Shown one piece after another: positions 38,160 through 50,200 of a DNA stretch of 64,000 nucleotides (position 1 is its first letter; the number at the start of each line of letters is the position of its first letter). The stretch is from positions 21,273,631 through 21,337,630 of the forward strand of contig OY821749.1 of NCBI GenBank assembly GCA_963682055.1. The letters run 5' to 3'. Origin of the DNA: Primula veris. Lineage: Eukaryota; Streptophyta; Magnoliopsida; Ericales; Primulaceae. The position numbers were made by a program, and so were the translations under genes. The notes beneath the pieces were generated by a model that was given only the letters and a program-made list of their open reading frames with translations, made no database searches and was not told the origin of the DNA.

Positions 38160-38945
38160 ATGACCGGCTGGGTTAAGTCGTTACAGTGCAAGTCGAGAGC
38201 AGCAGACGACGTCGTTCACCGCCACAATTTACCGGCTTCTACCAGTTGCCGTTTCCACACACTCATTGATGTTTTAGACACCACTAAAAAAAGACCAAAA
38301 ACAAAACCAAATAATAAAAAACAACCTTCGCCACCGTCTCATTCGCCAAACCAACCCGAACCCACCTCCGGAATCCGGTCAGCTACCCGAAGGACCGAGC
38401 AGTGTCTTCCAACACTTACCAAGCTACCCGAAGGACACCCCTCGCGTAATGTTATCCAAATAATCTTCCACACAAGTTGGTCTAATACTAATAACAAAAC
38501 AATATCTTTACCCGTTCGAGTAGATATGGTGTTTAAGGTCCAGAACATGGCTCGAACGGTGACTCGGTTCGAAGAATACAGAGAAAAGGTTAAGTCTTCG
38601 GTAGGTTTCGAGGGCTTAGATGGGGCGCGTGAGGACCACGCGCGGTGCTTGGCCGACGGTAACGAGGTCATGAGGTTTTACAGCTTGGGTCCGGCGGCGC
38701 GTGGGTACGAGTGCGGCGGCGCGTGGGGGTTTTCCGGCGGTAAAGGGGCGAAAGTTTGCACCTTTTCGGGGAGTGGTGCGGCACATGACAGTGCGGGTAG
38801 TGGTAGAGGGAGAAGGGCTATGCTTGTTTGCCGAGTCATAGCGGGTCGAGTTGGGTTCGACTCGGTGGGCGGTGAGAAGGGCGAGTTGGTGGTGTTTGAT
38901 ACCCGCGCTGTCTTGCCTTGCTTTCTTATTATTTACAAGGTATAA
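38160..38945 (+). CDS. C2H2-like/PARP-like family protein lacking the zinc finger
   Basis: Single-exon frame of 261 aa, far richer in GC than its surroundings. The N-terminus has the family's SLQCKSR box (7-13), followed by a low-complexity Lys/Pro/Ser linker (about 43-70). The conserved core includes LPEGHPSRNVIQIIFHTSW (89-107), MVFKVQNMARTVTRFEEYRE (123-142), CLADGNEVMRF (163-173), a Gly-rich GFSGGKGAKVCTFSG (190-204), RRAMLVCRVIAGRVGFDS (218-235) and a C-terminal LPCFLIIYKV (252-261). This is the plant family annotated as C2H2-like zinc finger proteins, whose C-terminal half is related to a PARP catalytic fold. This member has no Cys2-His2 finger, as in the short subgroup. The residue after MRF is Tyr174 where I recall His in relatives. 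No biochemical role can be stated. From memory it corresponds to Arabidopsis At4g22560/At1g62520. Confidence 0.88.
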   Translation: MTGWVKSLQCKSRAADDVVHRHNLPASTSCRFHTLIDVLDTTKKRPKTKPNNKKQPSPPSHSPNQPEPTSGIRSATRRTEQCLPTLTKLPEGHPSRNVIQIIFHTSWSNTNNKTISLPVRVDMVFKVQNMARTVTRFEEYREKVKSSVGFEGLDGAREDHARCLADGNEVMRFYSLGPAARGYECGGAWGFSGGKGAKVCTFSGSGAAHDSAGSGRGRRAMLVCRVIAGRVGFDSVGGEKGELVVFDTRAVLPCFLIIYKV

Positions 38946-40199
38946 AAAAATTGAAAAAACTAGGTTTTACTTTTACTACTGAAAGTGAGCTGTAAGAGAC
39001 TTTCTTGCATTTATCACAACCATTTTCCTTTTATTTTTTGGGTCATTTTGAAGGTTTTCACCTTTCTTTAGGAGGTTCTTTTGGATGTGTATGGCTTAAG
39101 AAAATGGGTGAAGATAAATGTAATTGTGTACTAGTATATTTTTCGAGGAATATTTAACTCATTTTTTTTTTACCAATATGTCATGATTTAAGGTATGTTC
39201 ATTTGTTTCGATAATATGTATAAATATATGCTTAGATTGTTGTCTGAATTTTTATTTTGTTGGAATGGGGTAGCAATATGATCAAACATGTTTCTTTATT
39301 AGATTTATGTTTTGCTCTTAATTTTAAATGAATATAATATAAGGTAATCTGAATTTGTTAGGAAAATATTATAAAGCAGGTCAATGCCTCAATGGTAAAA
39401 GATCAAATGGCATTGCTATCTTCATAGATGTGTGCGTTACATTTTCTGCAAATTTAAATGGTATAATATTTTTTCCCATTTTAAAATGAAATGAGAACAG
39501 ATCTGTGTGTGAAATTGTCTTCTTTTGTATTCCAATGAGAATCATTTGTCATTATTGTTTTTGAATGAAAAATAAAAAGCATTGACCATTATGGTTGAGA
39601 TATTTTAGGTTCCTTGAGATTTTCATAGTAGCTATTTAAGTTATATATCTACCTAGCTTTTTTCATTTTATAATTACACAATGTCAATATACATGTACTT
39701 AATCGTCTTATTATAACGTACAGATATATGTATCTTAGCTGTTCTTCATTACATATATTTCTGCATCCAAATTATAATAATTGAAACTTATTGTAAATAT
39801 TATACTCACTCACTGATCTGTGTTATACGTTAAAGATGTGGTTAACTATTTGGAATTTTCTTATATCATTAAGATTTTCTTCTTTATTAAAAGTTATTTA
39901 ATTACAGAATATGATCACATACAATAGATTTTAAGTCAAAATAAAAAAAGAGGAACATCCAATGGATTTTGGTTGTAATATTTTGCTATAATTTTGTTCA
40001 CTCGCTTCTATTTATGTAAAATTTAATCTTTTGTCATAAAGTATGTATAGCAGCATATATAATCTAATTATCAAAAAACCAAATATGTTCCTACTTAGTG
40101 GTAATGGTATATTGGCATGGCATATATTAGCAAATAAAGACAATTCTTTCTTTCTGGTAAGTTAAATTAAGTGAAGTAATATGGCAATATATGCATGGG
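38946..40199. other. 3' flank of the PARP-like gene and intergenic
   Basis: AT-rich, no frame of interest. The first few hundred bases presumably include the 3' UTR; AATAAA-like words occur near 39570 but none can be assigned. Confidence 0.4.
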
Positions 40200-40408
40200 T
40201 AAGGAGTCGCTGAAGTTCGGTGTGAACTTTGGTCGCCAAAGTTCGGCTACAGACTATTAGATTTTCATCCAACAATCAACATGAGTTTTTTCATTTTTTC
40301 ATTGATTTCTAACACTTAAATAGTTCAGCCATTGTACAACGATTCAATGGTTCACATCCGATCATTAGCGGCTGGAATTCATAAAGAACTTCTGCAACTC
40401 CCTTTTCC
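40200..40408. mobile_element. MITE-like inverted-repeat element, about 210 bp
   Basis: The left end AAGGAGTCGCTGAAGTTC and the right end GAACTTCTGCAACTCCCTT are inverted complements with a few differences. The interior is AT-rich and non-coding. The superfamily is not determined. Confidence 0.65.
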
Positions 40409-40659
40409 AATTTGTTTGCATTTAAAAGGAGACAGTTTAGCAGCTTCTTGAATCAGGCTTGGGAAGTTTCCTAGCTGATAACTGTATCATTCCCGTTTGT
40501 CTACAGATAAATCAGTTGTGAATTTGATGATTTTGATTTAGGAGACCCAACTATGAAACGAAAATTCATATTAGTTCATTCTAAAAATGATCTCGAGAAG
40601 TATCAGAAATTATAAGTTACTAACAAAAAGGTTTTCTCATGGTATATTGATACGACATG

Positions 40660-41100
40660 AAAATAATACCCGATAACTTATATTCAGCGATGACCCGACC
40701 CGCATGTTTCTAATTGGTATAAGGATATAATGGTGTTTTCGTTTATAAAATAGGAAAGGTAATTACCCATTGGACTAACTCCAATTAACAAATCGCATTA
40801 TGTGAAAATCCCACGATTTGATGAAAACGCCACTTGTCAACATCATGTGGTGCACGTACCCCTATAAATAGAGTCAAATAGCAGTACAATGTGATCATCT
40901 GACTTCGAAACAGAAAAAGATATATCAGTACAGAGACTTTTCAGAGTTTATCTCACTAGAAAGTATACGTCATACAAAAAGTCAAGTTAAAAACCGAAGA
41001 TCTATACCGAGCATTAGACAAATTGAAACTATTGTAATACAAACATATTGTAATTTACTCAATCAATAATGAAAGATAACACTTCGTCCAATTTATTACT
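40660..41100 (+). promoter_or_regulatory. Orphan TATA-box promoter-like segment, possibly an LTR
   Basis: CCCCTATAAATAGAG at 40860-40874 is a strong plant TATA box. It is followed about 170-200 bp later by an AATAATGAAA-type poly(A)-like word (about 41065). No coding frame follows. The TATA then poly(A) spacing resembles a small LTR or pararetroviral promoter, but no TG...CA edges or duplication were found. Confidence 0.3.
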
Positions 41101-43009
41101 GTCGACCATCTAACTAATTATTGTTGAAAATCACGATTTAACCGACCAAATACCATGCTTTTATCATAAATGGATATATGATATTTAAGAATTTTGAACT
41201 TATGAGTAACATGAAATGGTATTGTATTTATTTTTCTATAATCTTCGACTAATATGAGGATAAAAGTCGAAATTTGATTGCACATAAAGGAACAAGTACG
41301 GGCAAATAAAATTTTTGTATTAATTGTCTAAATTAAGGAAATTTTTGTTGTAATATTCTGACTTAATTTTATACATATATGATTTTCGATGACAATATTT
41401 CACTTATATACTTTGCTTAAAATTTGATTTTGCATAAAACTAGAATTTAGTTTGGATGGTTATTCTAAATTTTAATTACTTAAAAGCTAATGTTGATGCT
41501 TAGTGCTTAAAAGTTGCGAATCGCGATACGTAGACACAAGAACGAGCTGTATGGTTATACTTCACTGTATAAATGGTTACAGTGTTACCAAGTGTTCAAT
41601 TAAAGACAAATGAGGATTAGCTACCAGTTAAAACTGAAAATAAAGATGGTGACAACACATATGAAGAAGAAGACGTCAATCAATATTGCTGTCAATATCA
41701 CTATAAGGAACAATAAGTTTAAGGGCTATTATTTAAAACTGAAAAATGTGAAACTACTTAATTGTTTTGTTATTGGAGTAGTAAAGATGAAAAAACAATT
41801 CGTTGTTTAGGGTGATTTATACGCAGATGTTTGGTTTAATGACTTAGAAATGGTTTATTAATCCTCATAATAATGGTAGCTTTCATAAAATTATACATTG
41901 GGTTAAAGTTATACCAAGAGTCTTTTTTCACTGTCTTGGATGTGTCTCCCCTCACGTGCTTTCATTTTGAATATTAATTGATGGCCCTTTTTTAGGTGTT
42001 CTGATAGTACTAGCATTGGAGACATTTTGAGAGAGAGCAAAGTCATCGTTGTCTTTTGTTTTCCCTTGCTTCCTTTGTACTAGCCTAGTAAGACCTTAAT
42101 GATACATTGGTGAGCTTTTAAACCTCTTCATCTTTGTAATGGTTTCTTATTTTGCTACTCTCTTAATTTGAAAATTACCATTATTGTATCTTGCTCTGCG
42201 CTTATAGTATAATGATGGAATAATAATACTTCCCATGGTCATGACTCATAAGTAATGCACTTCGTGGGAAGACATTTCCACACTAACGGGTTTGCTTTGT
42301 TCTCGCTTTACTATGTATACAGATAGCAAAACCAAGTGGGAGTTAGAAAATTAAGGTGTGCGTGGTTTTTTTGGAGGGTAAAACGATGAATCAAATATAT
42401 AAAAAAGAGACTCATGCGGTCATGCATGCCCGTAATTAACAAATACAACAAACCGAAGGAACTTGCCCGTAACAGACCGATCAGTGTGCCCCGAGGCACA
42501 TGTTAATACACATTTTATTTCCTAAAACAATATTATATGATCATTTAGGATGCTAATACATGGCATATGCTTAATAATTACTAAACACAATTTATTTACC
42601 ACATTTTGATATTATTTAATACTCCTACTTATAAATATAATCATCATATTTTAGGTAATTATTAACGGATTAACAAGGATGTTAGCATTTGCCTTATCTA
42701 AAATGGCCCCAAAACTCAGTTGAGATTGACCTCTCCATGTCACTCACGTGGACGTATTAACTTCCTATAAATTGCTTAACTGAAAAAAGGATAAATAGAA
42801 AAATACCCCTTTGGTAACTTTTTGTTTTTGAAGAGTATACTACAAAGAAAGGAAACTCTCTTGGTTGCATTTGCTTTTAAAAGCAACTAATATCTATATT
42901 ATTTATACTAGTTAATAACTAATAGTACTTGCTTAAACCAATAGGCCAGTATATGGAGTACCTCGTAATTTACGTTTCGGATAAGCAAAAAATTCCATAA
43001 TGATATAGG
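41101..43009. other. Intergenic, nothing recognised
   Basis: AT-rich. The plus frame at 41610-41810 and the minus frame at 42311-42499 show no domain. Confidence 0.45.
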
Positions 43010-43190
43010 GTCCGTTGGGCAATTTTTAGTGGATTTTTGTATTTTAAATTTTAAAAATTTGTGTGTGTTTGGTAAGTCAGATTATTCAGCTTCTGAAAAT
43101 CTGATTTTAGGCTGAAATTTTTTTAAAATCCAAATTTTTAAAATCTGATTTTGGACCAAAAAAATCTGTTACCAAACATAGTCATAATAG
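43010..43190. mobile_element. Short MITE with GGTCCGTTGGGCAA end
   Basis: Left edge GGGTCCGTTGGGCAA and right edge TTACCAAACATAG are approximate inverted complements, with AAATCTGATTTT palindromes between. The GGTCCGTTTGG-type edge is common in plant hAT-like MITEs. Confidence 0.5.
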
Positions 43191-43309
43191 CATAACATGA
43201 ATAATTCTTTCCATATAGAGCTCTTACAATCCTCCATACAATTCTTGTGATAACAAACAAAATTACGGTTTATTACAATTTTGTCTTATAACATTTTGTT
43301 TTCACTAAT

Positions 43310-43403
43310 CTTACTGAGTATAAGAGTTGTGTGCAGTGCCGACTCACTGGATAGACAAACCAGATGGCCCATCTGAGGCGCAAGCCCAACAAGTTGCAAC
43401 CCA
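43310..43403 (-). mobile_element. 5'-truncated SINE-like copy
   Basis: About 90 bp matching 43455-43540 at an offset of 144 bp. Shared words include CACTGGATAGACAAACCAG and GGCCCATCTGAG. It lacks the tRNA-like head found in the neighbouring copy and is preceded (minus strand) by an A-rich junction at 43410-43420. Confidence 0.6.
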
Positions 43404-43439
43404 AATTTTTTTTTTTCAGAAATTAAAATTTAAGCATAT

Positions 43440-43615
43440 TAATGTCTTCATTAATCTCACGGAGTATAAGAGGTGTGTACAGTGCCGGTTCACTGGATAG
43501 ACAAACCAGCCGGCCCATCTGAGACGCAAGCCCGACAAGACTAAGGAGATTCGAACCTCTACCTCCAGCCTACAAAGAAGACAATTTACCATATGAACCA
43601 AACTCTAATTTGTTA
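43440..43615 (-). mobile_element. SINE-like element with Pol III A and B boxes
   Basis: Read on the minus strand, TGGTTCATATGG (43589-43600) matches the A box at 10 of 12 positions and GGTTCGAATCTCC (about 43547-43559) matches the B box. A body ending in GGTGTGTACAGTGCCGG, CTTATACTCCGTGAG and ATTAATGAAG follows, the layout of a tRNA-derived SINE. The minus frame at 43416-43601 lies across it and is not a gene. Confidence 0.6.
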
Positions 43616-43626
43616 CACAATACTAG

Positions 43627-43627
<1 letters not shown>

Positions 43628-43660
<33 letters not shown>
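43628..43660. repeat. (AT)n microsatellite
   Basis: About 16 AT dinucleotides immediately upstream (in SINE orientation) of the SINE-like element. Confidence 0.95.
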
Positions 43661-43664
<4 letters not shown>

Positions 43665-44989
43665 AGTAAATTTAAGACGCCAAATTATAAAAACGGTTGA
43701 GGCGCTCATAGTATTCAAACTGGTACTGGGTGTGTGTACATTTATTCACAATTAAAATATCACTTTCACATTGTGGATAGCCAAATGTACATATGATCGG
43801 TGCCATAAGCCCATAACCATAATTAATTAATGGGAGACATTGAACTTTATGTTGACGTTATTTATTTATTATACGTCCTGAAGTGATATAATCCGAAGAA
43901 TATATTGGTAAAGCACATAGTAAAATAATTAAAAATTCTTAAATATAAGGAGTTGTAGCTTATTTTAGCCTGTTATAGACATTATGCAAATACATTTTTT
44001 AGATTAAAAAACTTCCAAACGTGTAGATAACAAAATAAGAGCGTAAGTGGCATGTGTATGTTTTACACGTAAAAAAACGATCTACACGTGGACGGATCTA
44101 GCATCTGGTATGGGGTGGCACATGTCCACCAAAATTTTCAAATCATGAAATTACTAGAATACCCATAGGGGTGTTTTATTATATTTATAGGCATTTGTTT
44201 CAAGTTTGTAATACATATTTATATACACTCGTATTGTTATATTTATAAAATCTTGGCTGAACCCGGTGTAGTGGAGTATTAAAAATAGTACAATTTACAA
44301 AGTATATATTTGTTTTGTTTTATTTAATTTTAGGACCGGCTCGTAATAACTCCCAATTTCGTTCTTATATTTTAGATGAATATTTACATAGGTATCATCC
44401 TAAACTTACCAACATTTTTTGGATTGATTTATTTAGGAGTTAAATTGAAGAATGAGATTAAAGTGTATTTAAATTTTGGCGTAATTTTTTTATACAAAAA
44501 ATCATTTTTCTAACAACCAATTTTTTTTGAAGTAATGTCAATTTATTAAATTTTAATTTTATGCTTTCTCTATGCTTGTATACATATTTGTTGGAAATTG
44601 AAAAATATTAAAACAGTTAATGTAAAGAGTCGAGTTTGATAAAATTATATTTAGTTGATTAATATGTTTTTTTAACATTTCAAACAGCTTACCAGACGAT
44701 GTAATATATAATGGATTCGGACTAGGTAGTTTGTCGAAATCAATTGTAATTTTACTTTGATTTTGTAACAACATTAATTATATATCATATTTTTTAAAAT
44801 CAATATAAATTTTTAACTACATAAAAAGTATCTATGTAATAAACCGTGCCCAAAAAAAAAAAAACCAGAATCCCCGCGCCTGGATCTACATGAGAATGGA
44901 CAGCTATAAGGTAAGGCACAAGTTTATACCATACAATTCAATTTCAAACTTTAATGTCTACTTATTACTTATTTATATTCGATTAAACA
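43661..44989. other. Intergenic, nothing recognised
   Basis: AT-rich. The minus frame at 44559-44774 has no domain. The 44100-44280 and 44860-44885 stretches (GATCTACACG / GGATCTACATG words) hint at degenerate transposon debris only. Confidence 0.4.
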
Positions 44990-45225
44990 GTTATCTTTCG
45001 TTTCTATTTAATTGTTTATTACGTGTAATTTTGATTGGTTTATAACTTGTATCAAAATTGTAAAAATGAATTTTTTTAAAATCTAATAATAAAATTTAAC
45101 ATTTGAACTATATGATCAACTTTTGAAAAAATTTATTCCGACAATTTTGATACAAGTTGTTAGCCAATCAAAATTACAAGTAGTTTCGTAATGTACAATT
45201 AAATAGAAAGGAATGAAATATGTAG
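44990..45225. mobile_element. Palindromic MITE, family B, copy 4
   Basis: Aligns end to end with the copies at 10050, 35051 and 55401: TCTATTTAATTGTTTATTAC at the left, the paired arms ATCAAAATTGT and ACAATTTTGATAC, and GTACAATTAAATAG at the right. Confidence 0.78.
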
Positions 45226-45332
45226 TAACTGTAGTCATGTATTTATATGTACCTTAATAATCTTTGGTTAATGACAAAGTATAGGACAGGAAAACGAAAT
45301 TACTAATACTGTACTATATACAGTACTTGCTT

Positions 45333-45349
45333 GGGGGGGGGGGGGGGGG
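45333..45349. repeat. Run of 17 G residues
   Basis: An isolated poly-G tract in AT-rich intergenic DNA. Length may be unreliable. Confidence 0.9.
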
Positions 45350-45859
45350 CGTATTTCATGTTATCAGATTCTGTGCCACACACCTAACTTACAAAATAGA
45401 TCAATGCTCTTATTTCCATTCACGTATTATAATACAAACATTCTCTCTCCATCTATAATTGTATATGATTGTACTAGAAATAGTACCCATAAGTTCAAAC
45501 CAAAGTTCAAAGTTCAAAGTTCAAACCAATATTGATACAAGTAGTTTTTAAGATTAAGATAAAAAGTTACTTGGATGATGAGAAACATATCAAAGGATAG
45601 ATGAATAGTTAAATAAGTATTTAACTAATCTAGCTCTTCACGCTCACTTATATGATAAAAAAATGATCACAAGCATGGGTACCAATCCCCTTATATCAAT
45701 ATAAGAACTTAAACGTACATGGAGCGGTGAAGGGAGATTGAAGGTCGGTTTGGACTAGCAGAAATACTTCAAAATAAGCTAAAAGGGGAATTCTCTTGAG
45801 TGATGATCATAATTTGGGTGATGATCTTAGTTCGAGGTTGAATCGTGTACATCGATATT

Positions 45860-46467
45860 GTTACTAAGAAAGTGCAGATTTGTGACCGTGTTAGAATTGC
45901 ATCTTTTCACCTCAATGGGGAACACAATTATATGCATACTGGTTTAGGGTCGTTATCGTGGTGGTGCATGAAGTTATAGGGCCCATTAAATTCCAAAAAT
46001 TATGATGAGGCGTTGAAAGTTGTTAAACAAACACAGATTACTTGAAATTTTTTGAGCAGTAACGCATTGTTAGGCGCTTTACTCGGGGAGTGAAACCGGT
46101 TATTGCTTTTGATGTTAAAGATGATGAAAGCGGTGATGATTTGGAGACCATATTTATTGGGAAGGCATTTTGTTAATCCTATTGATCAGCAGAGTCCTCG
46201 CAATCTTCTTAAGCACGACTCCGGAACAGATTAATGTGGATTATGATATTGGTAGGGTTTGATTATGTCGTAGCGTATAAACTTGGTCGCGACAATTTGA
46301 TCGTTGATGCACTCTCAAGGAAAGAGCAAGCGGAGATTAGCAAAAGCAACAAGAACGTTGATGCACTCTCAAGGAAAGAGCAAGCGGAGATTAGCAAAAG
46401 CAACAAGAACATTGATGTCAAGGTTCGGCTTGACACGAGGGGAATGATGAGCACCGGCCACCTCTGA
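45860..46467 (+). pseudogene. Ty3/gypsy retrotransposon fragment (gag-like and RNase H tail)
   Basis: Plus-strand frames near 45885-46010 read RVRIASFHLNGEHNY-like words as in plant gypsy gag (…SYHLDGEA…). The frame at 46234-46467 reads FDYVVAYKLGRDNLIVDALS, the characteristic end of the gypsy RNase H domain (…Y-x-x-G-x-x-N-x-x-x-DALSR). Protease and reverse transcriptase between them are missing, so this is a collapsed remnant. The segment coding VDALSRKEQAEISKSNKN is present twice in tandem (54 bp), the only near-perfect repeat here. Confidence 0.7.
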
Positions 46468-47293
46468 ATAGACCTTATATGTTGAGGATGTGGTTATTTG
46501 TTAGTTTATTAATTGTTTTGTTATTTTGTTAATTATTTGTTTACTCTTTTGGACCATTTTGCAGTTTTAACAGCGATAGATTTGTTTCTCTCTTTTACAT
46601 TTGATCTACTGAGAACTCGTGTATTATGTTTTTGATAATTTGAGAAGTAATAAAAAAGCACTATCCTCTCTAACATTGTCTCTTGGTTTCTTCCTTTTTA
46701 TTAAATCAAAGATTGTTTTCATCTGTTTTTTTTTTTTTTTGATTCTCGAGTTTCATCAGTACATAGTTTTATATGAATCGTTGTCTCTAGAAAATAACAT
46801 AGGTGTGGTCCTCTTATCGAGTATTTGTTTCTTTCTTAAAGATTTAAACCGTAATACTGCTATAACTGAGACTACATGGATCAGAATTGTTTCGCAGTCG
46901 GAAGGCTCATAAGTCATTTTCTCACAAGTATTATTTTCTGTTGCAATGGACATCGTTATAGGTTATAGCTAATCTCTGCTTAAAAACTACAGTAGAGAAC
47001 AAACAATAATGCATTTCCTTACAGTTTCAAAAGTAAATAAAAAGCACAGCTGAGCCAATATTTGAGAGTAACAAGCGAATTGTAACTACTACAAGCGCAT
47101 GGCTAAAACCCTTTGCAAAAATTCGAGTCTCTCTAAAGTATAAATTGGACTCAATGGGCCATTGATATTCAATAAGAGACACTATTGGTAGAAAGGGGAG
47201 TGCAAAATTGAGTTTTCAATAATACTAATAATACAGAGGCTTAAGCCAGCTTAAAAATCTTCAATTTATGGCTTCTATTTCTGCAACAGCCAA
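46468..47293. other. 3' flank of the APT gene and intergenic
   Basis: The overlapping frames at 46619-46912 and 46756-46953 lie on opposite strands and show no domain. Sequence just left of 47294 should include the APT 3' UTR. Confidence 0.45.
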
Positions 47294-50200
47294 CTAGTGA
47301 GACTCCACAAGCACATACAATGGCTTACCCTTCAGTCGATCTCGGCCCTGAAATATCCAACAAAAAGTTACATTATTCTTACTTTGAGCTTTATTTTGAT
47401 ATATTTTAATAACATGGTTAGAAAAAATAATAAGTGAAAACAATCAATATGGTATATTATCAAAAGTGAGAAATTTAACAAAGGAATACAGTATATTATC
47501 AATACGGTAGATTTTCAGGAAACTGAACAAAGGAAAATAATATTTACAAACCTTTAAATCGGGCAATTCAATCAGGCATGCACATTCAACCACTTCCGCA
47601 CCAGCACGTTCTGCAGTTATAATATTTTGTTAAAAAACAAAATCCAAAGTATGTAGTGAATCTTGTAAGCTAAATGGCTAGAATTTCTGGTAAACACTTT
47701 AAAAATCGATCTTAAATCATGTGTTATAGTGATAGATGGATGCAATACACCATAGATATCAAAAAATTATCATATTGGTCAAAGAGAACTTTCATTATCT
47801 TCATTGATATAACTAAGAAAGATGGTGTTAGATTTATTAAATACCCAAAATGTTCATTGCCGCACAGAGGGTTCCACCGGTAGCTATTAAATCATCAACG
47901 ACTAAAGCTCGTTCGCCCCTCTCAACAGCTCCTACGTGCATCTCTAGACTATCTGTTCCATATTCCAATGTATAACTCTCTGATATAACCTCCCCTGCCA
48001 AAAAACAACGCAATAACCAACTTTCAAAACTAATATTAGACGAGGCTAGTAAAGTTCCAAGTATTATAAGGAAAATATAATTTCTATAAGCTTTTAACTT
48101 CCAAGTAATGATCAATAACACATGGTAATACTATTTTGCAGCTTAGCTTGATCACAAATATTCAATTAACTTCGCCAAACTAAATTTACTCATGCTACAC
48201 TAAATAATTTAATAGATTCTGAAAGGTCATTGCACCATTTATACATATACAAAGGCGAGGGCGATATTAACTAAATGTAATAGCCTCTTGTAATATATCT
48301 CAGAATTAAGTAGCGTATGAAACCGAAATGACACAAACAACATACTCCAACTATGAGTCGTAACAGGGGAGGATAAATACCAGGCAACTTCTTTGGTTTT
48401 CTCAAGGGTACAAATTTTGCTCCAATAGCCAATGCAATCGGAGGGCCAAAAATAAAACCCCTCGCCTCAATACCTAGCATACAAGAATCAAGGTCAAATG
48501 AACACATTTTCCTTCACATTAAACTTGTAAAATACATACCACGTCTTGCCAAAGACTTCTGAATAACAGGATTCAAGTAATAAAGTTGCAAGTACATAAA
48601 GTCCTGGTTTGAATCAGCTAAAAGCACTTGGAGCTTGAAGAAAGATGATGTACTGACACCAATGTTTTAAATAGCGTTATCACTAGCATAACGTTTTTTC
48701 GAGAGAAACGCTAAAAACACAAATGGCGTAGCTACGTAGCGCTTTGCGGTGTACTTTTTTTTGCCTAAATATATAACAATATAGCACTATATTCATACAA
48801 TTTGCACTAATTATGTTAACAAAATTAAAAGTTAAAAACAACAGACGTTTAATTAAGCAAATACATAATCCAAAACAACAAAATTATAATCTCGCAAATA
48901 TATTATCAAATATAAGTACTAGAGTGGAAACTAATAGTAAGACGAGTGATATTTAGCGTTCGAAATTATCCAATATAACATAGTTTTGTTTGCTACCCCA
49001 ATTTCGTATATAATTAATCATGTGAACCGTATCAATCTTGCATACATGGGGGATCGGAAAAAACTTTGAATTAGTGGTGGTTTTTTGTGTAAGAAAGAGA
49101 GACATATTTGGTCAAAAGAATCCGATGTTTTTTTAAGTATTTGGGGATAAATGTGTTTTTTTGATATATTAATTACTATAGAGGAGAATTTGTGACATGT
49201 TATTTACTATAGGGGCGAATATGTGACATGTTATTAACTATATGGGCGAATTGTAACATGTTATTTACTATAGGGACCAGTATAATAATAACACTACCAG
49301 TACAATCTTTTATTTTTTAAAAACTCGCTATTTACGCTAACAGTCCAATAATTTCACATTTTTTGCGCTTTTATTACCAATAGCGCGAATTTAGCGCTTT
49401 TCCATCCAAATAACGGTTTTTTGATGCGGTTTTTCCCCCAAAGACACTGTTTCGCGCAACATAGCACGAATTTTAAAACATTGACTGACACTGAGAACAT
49501 TGGACAAACTTAATCGAAATCACAAATTCGTATAAAAGTAAACCGTCACAAAAAGCCTCACCATTTCTATACTGATTCACCTCTCTACTAAGGCTTTGAT
49601 AATGTCCATAAACACGGACGTATATTAAAAAAATTATGTCTCCACCTCATACTTAGGAATAAGCATTGCTAACACCTCGTACTTTTGTAACCTATCATCA
49701 ATTCTTCTAAAGTATAAGTGTGTTGACATAAAATTTGGTGGTCTCACAAGACTAGACCATGCATGCTTTGCTTATTCAGTACTGTAAGTATATCTCTAAT
49801 AGCAATACCGAGGTTTGTTTTGGAATTTATAAATTCAAGTTCGTGTTCGTTATTAATCCAATGCGTAAAACCCAACATATCATTTCCTCAAAAACTATGT
49901 CTTGGCACTTGCCAAGACAGGGCAACGTAGAGCATATGCACAAAATATCGCCACATCAAACAAACCCTGAAACTGTATTTTTTAGGTAATATTAAAGTTA
50001 TAATACACAGCACATTGATCCAATCTCAATACTCAGGATTATCCGCTTGCAGGTTTGGTTTAAAGCAGTTAAGTTGCAGAAGTGTTAAAAGTTAATTTCA
50101 TTCCTATCAGAAAAGGCTAAATTCGTATAGCTCAGAGAATCTAGATTTTTCATGCGATCATTTTCAGAAAAGCTCAATTTTTAAGCTGGCAGACCAACTA

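Noticed and set aside
38339..38671. Minus-strand frame of 110 codons
   Set aside because: Antisense shadow of the PARP-like gene, whose own frame carries the conserved motifs.
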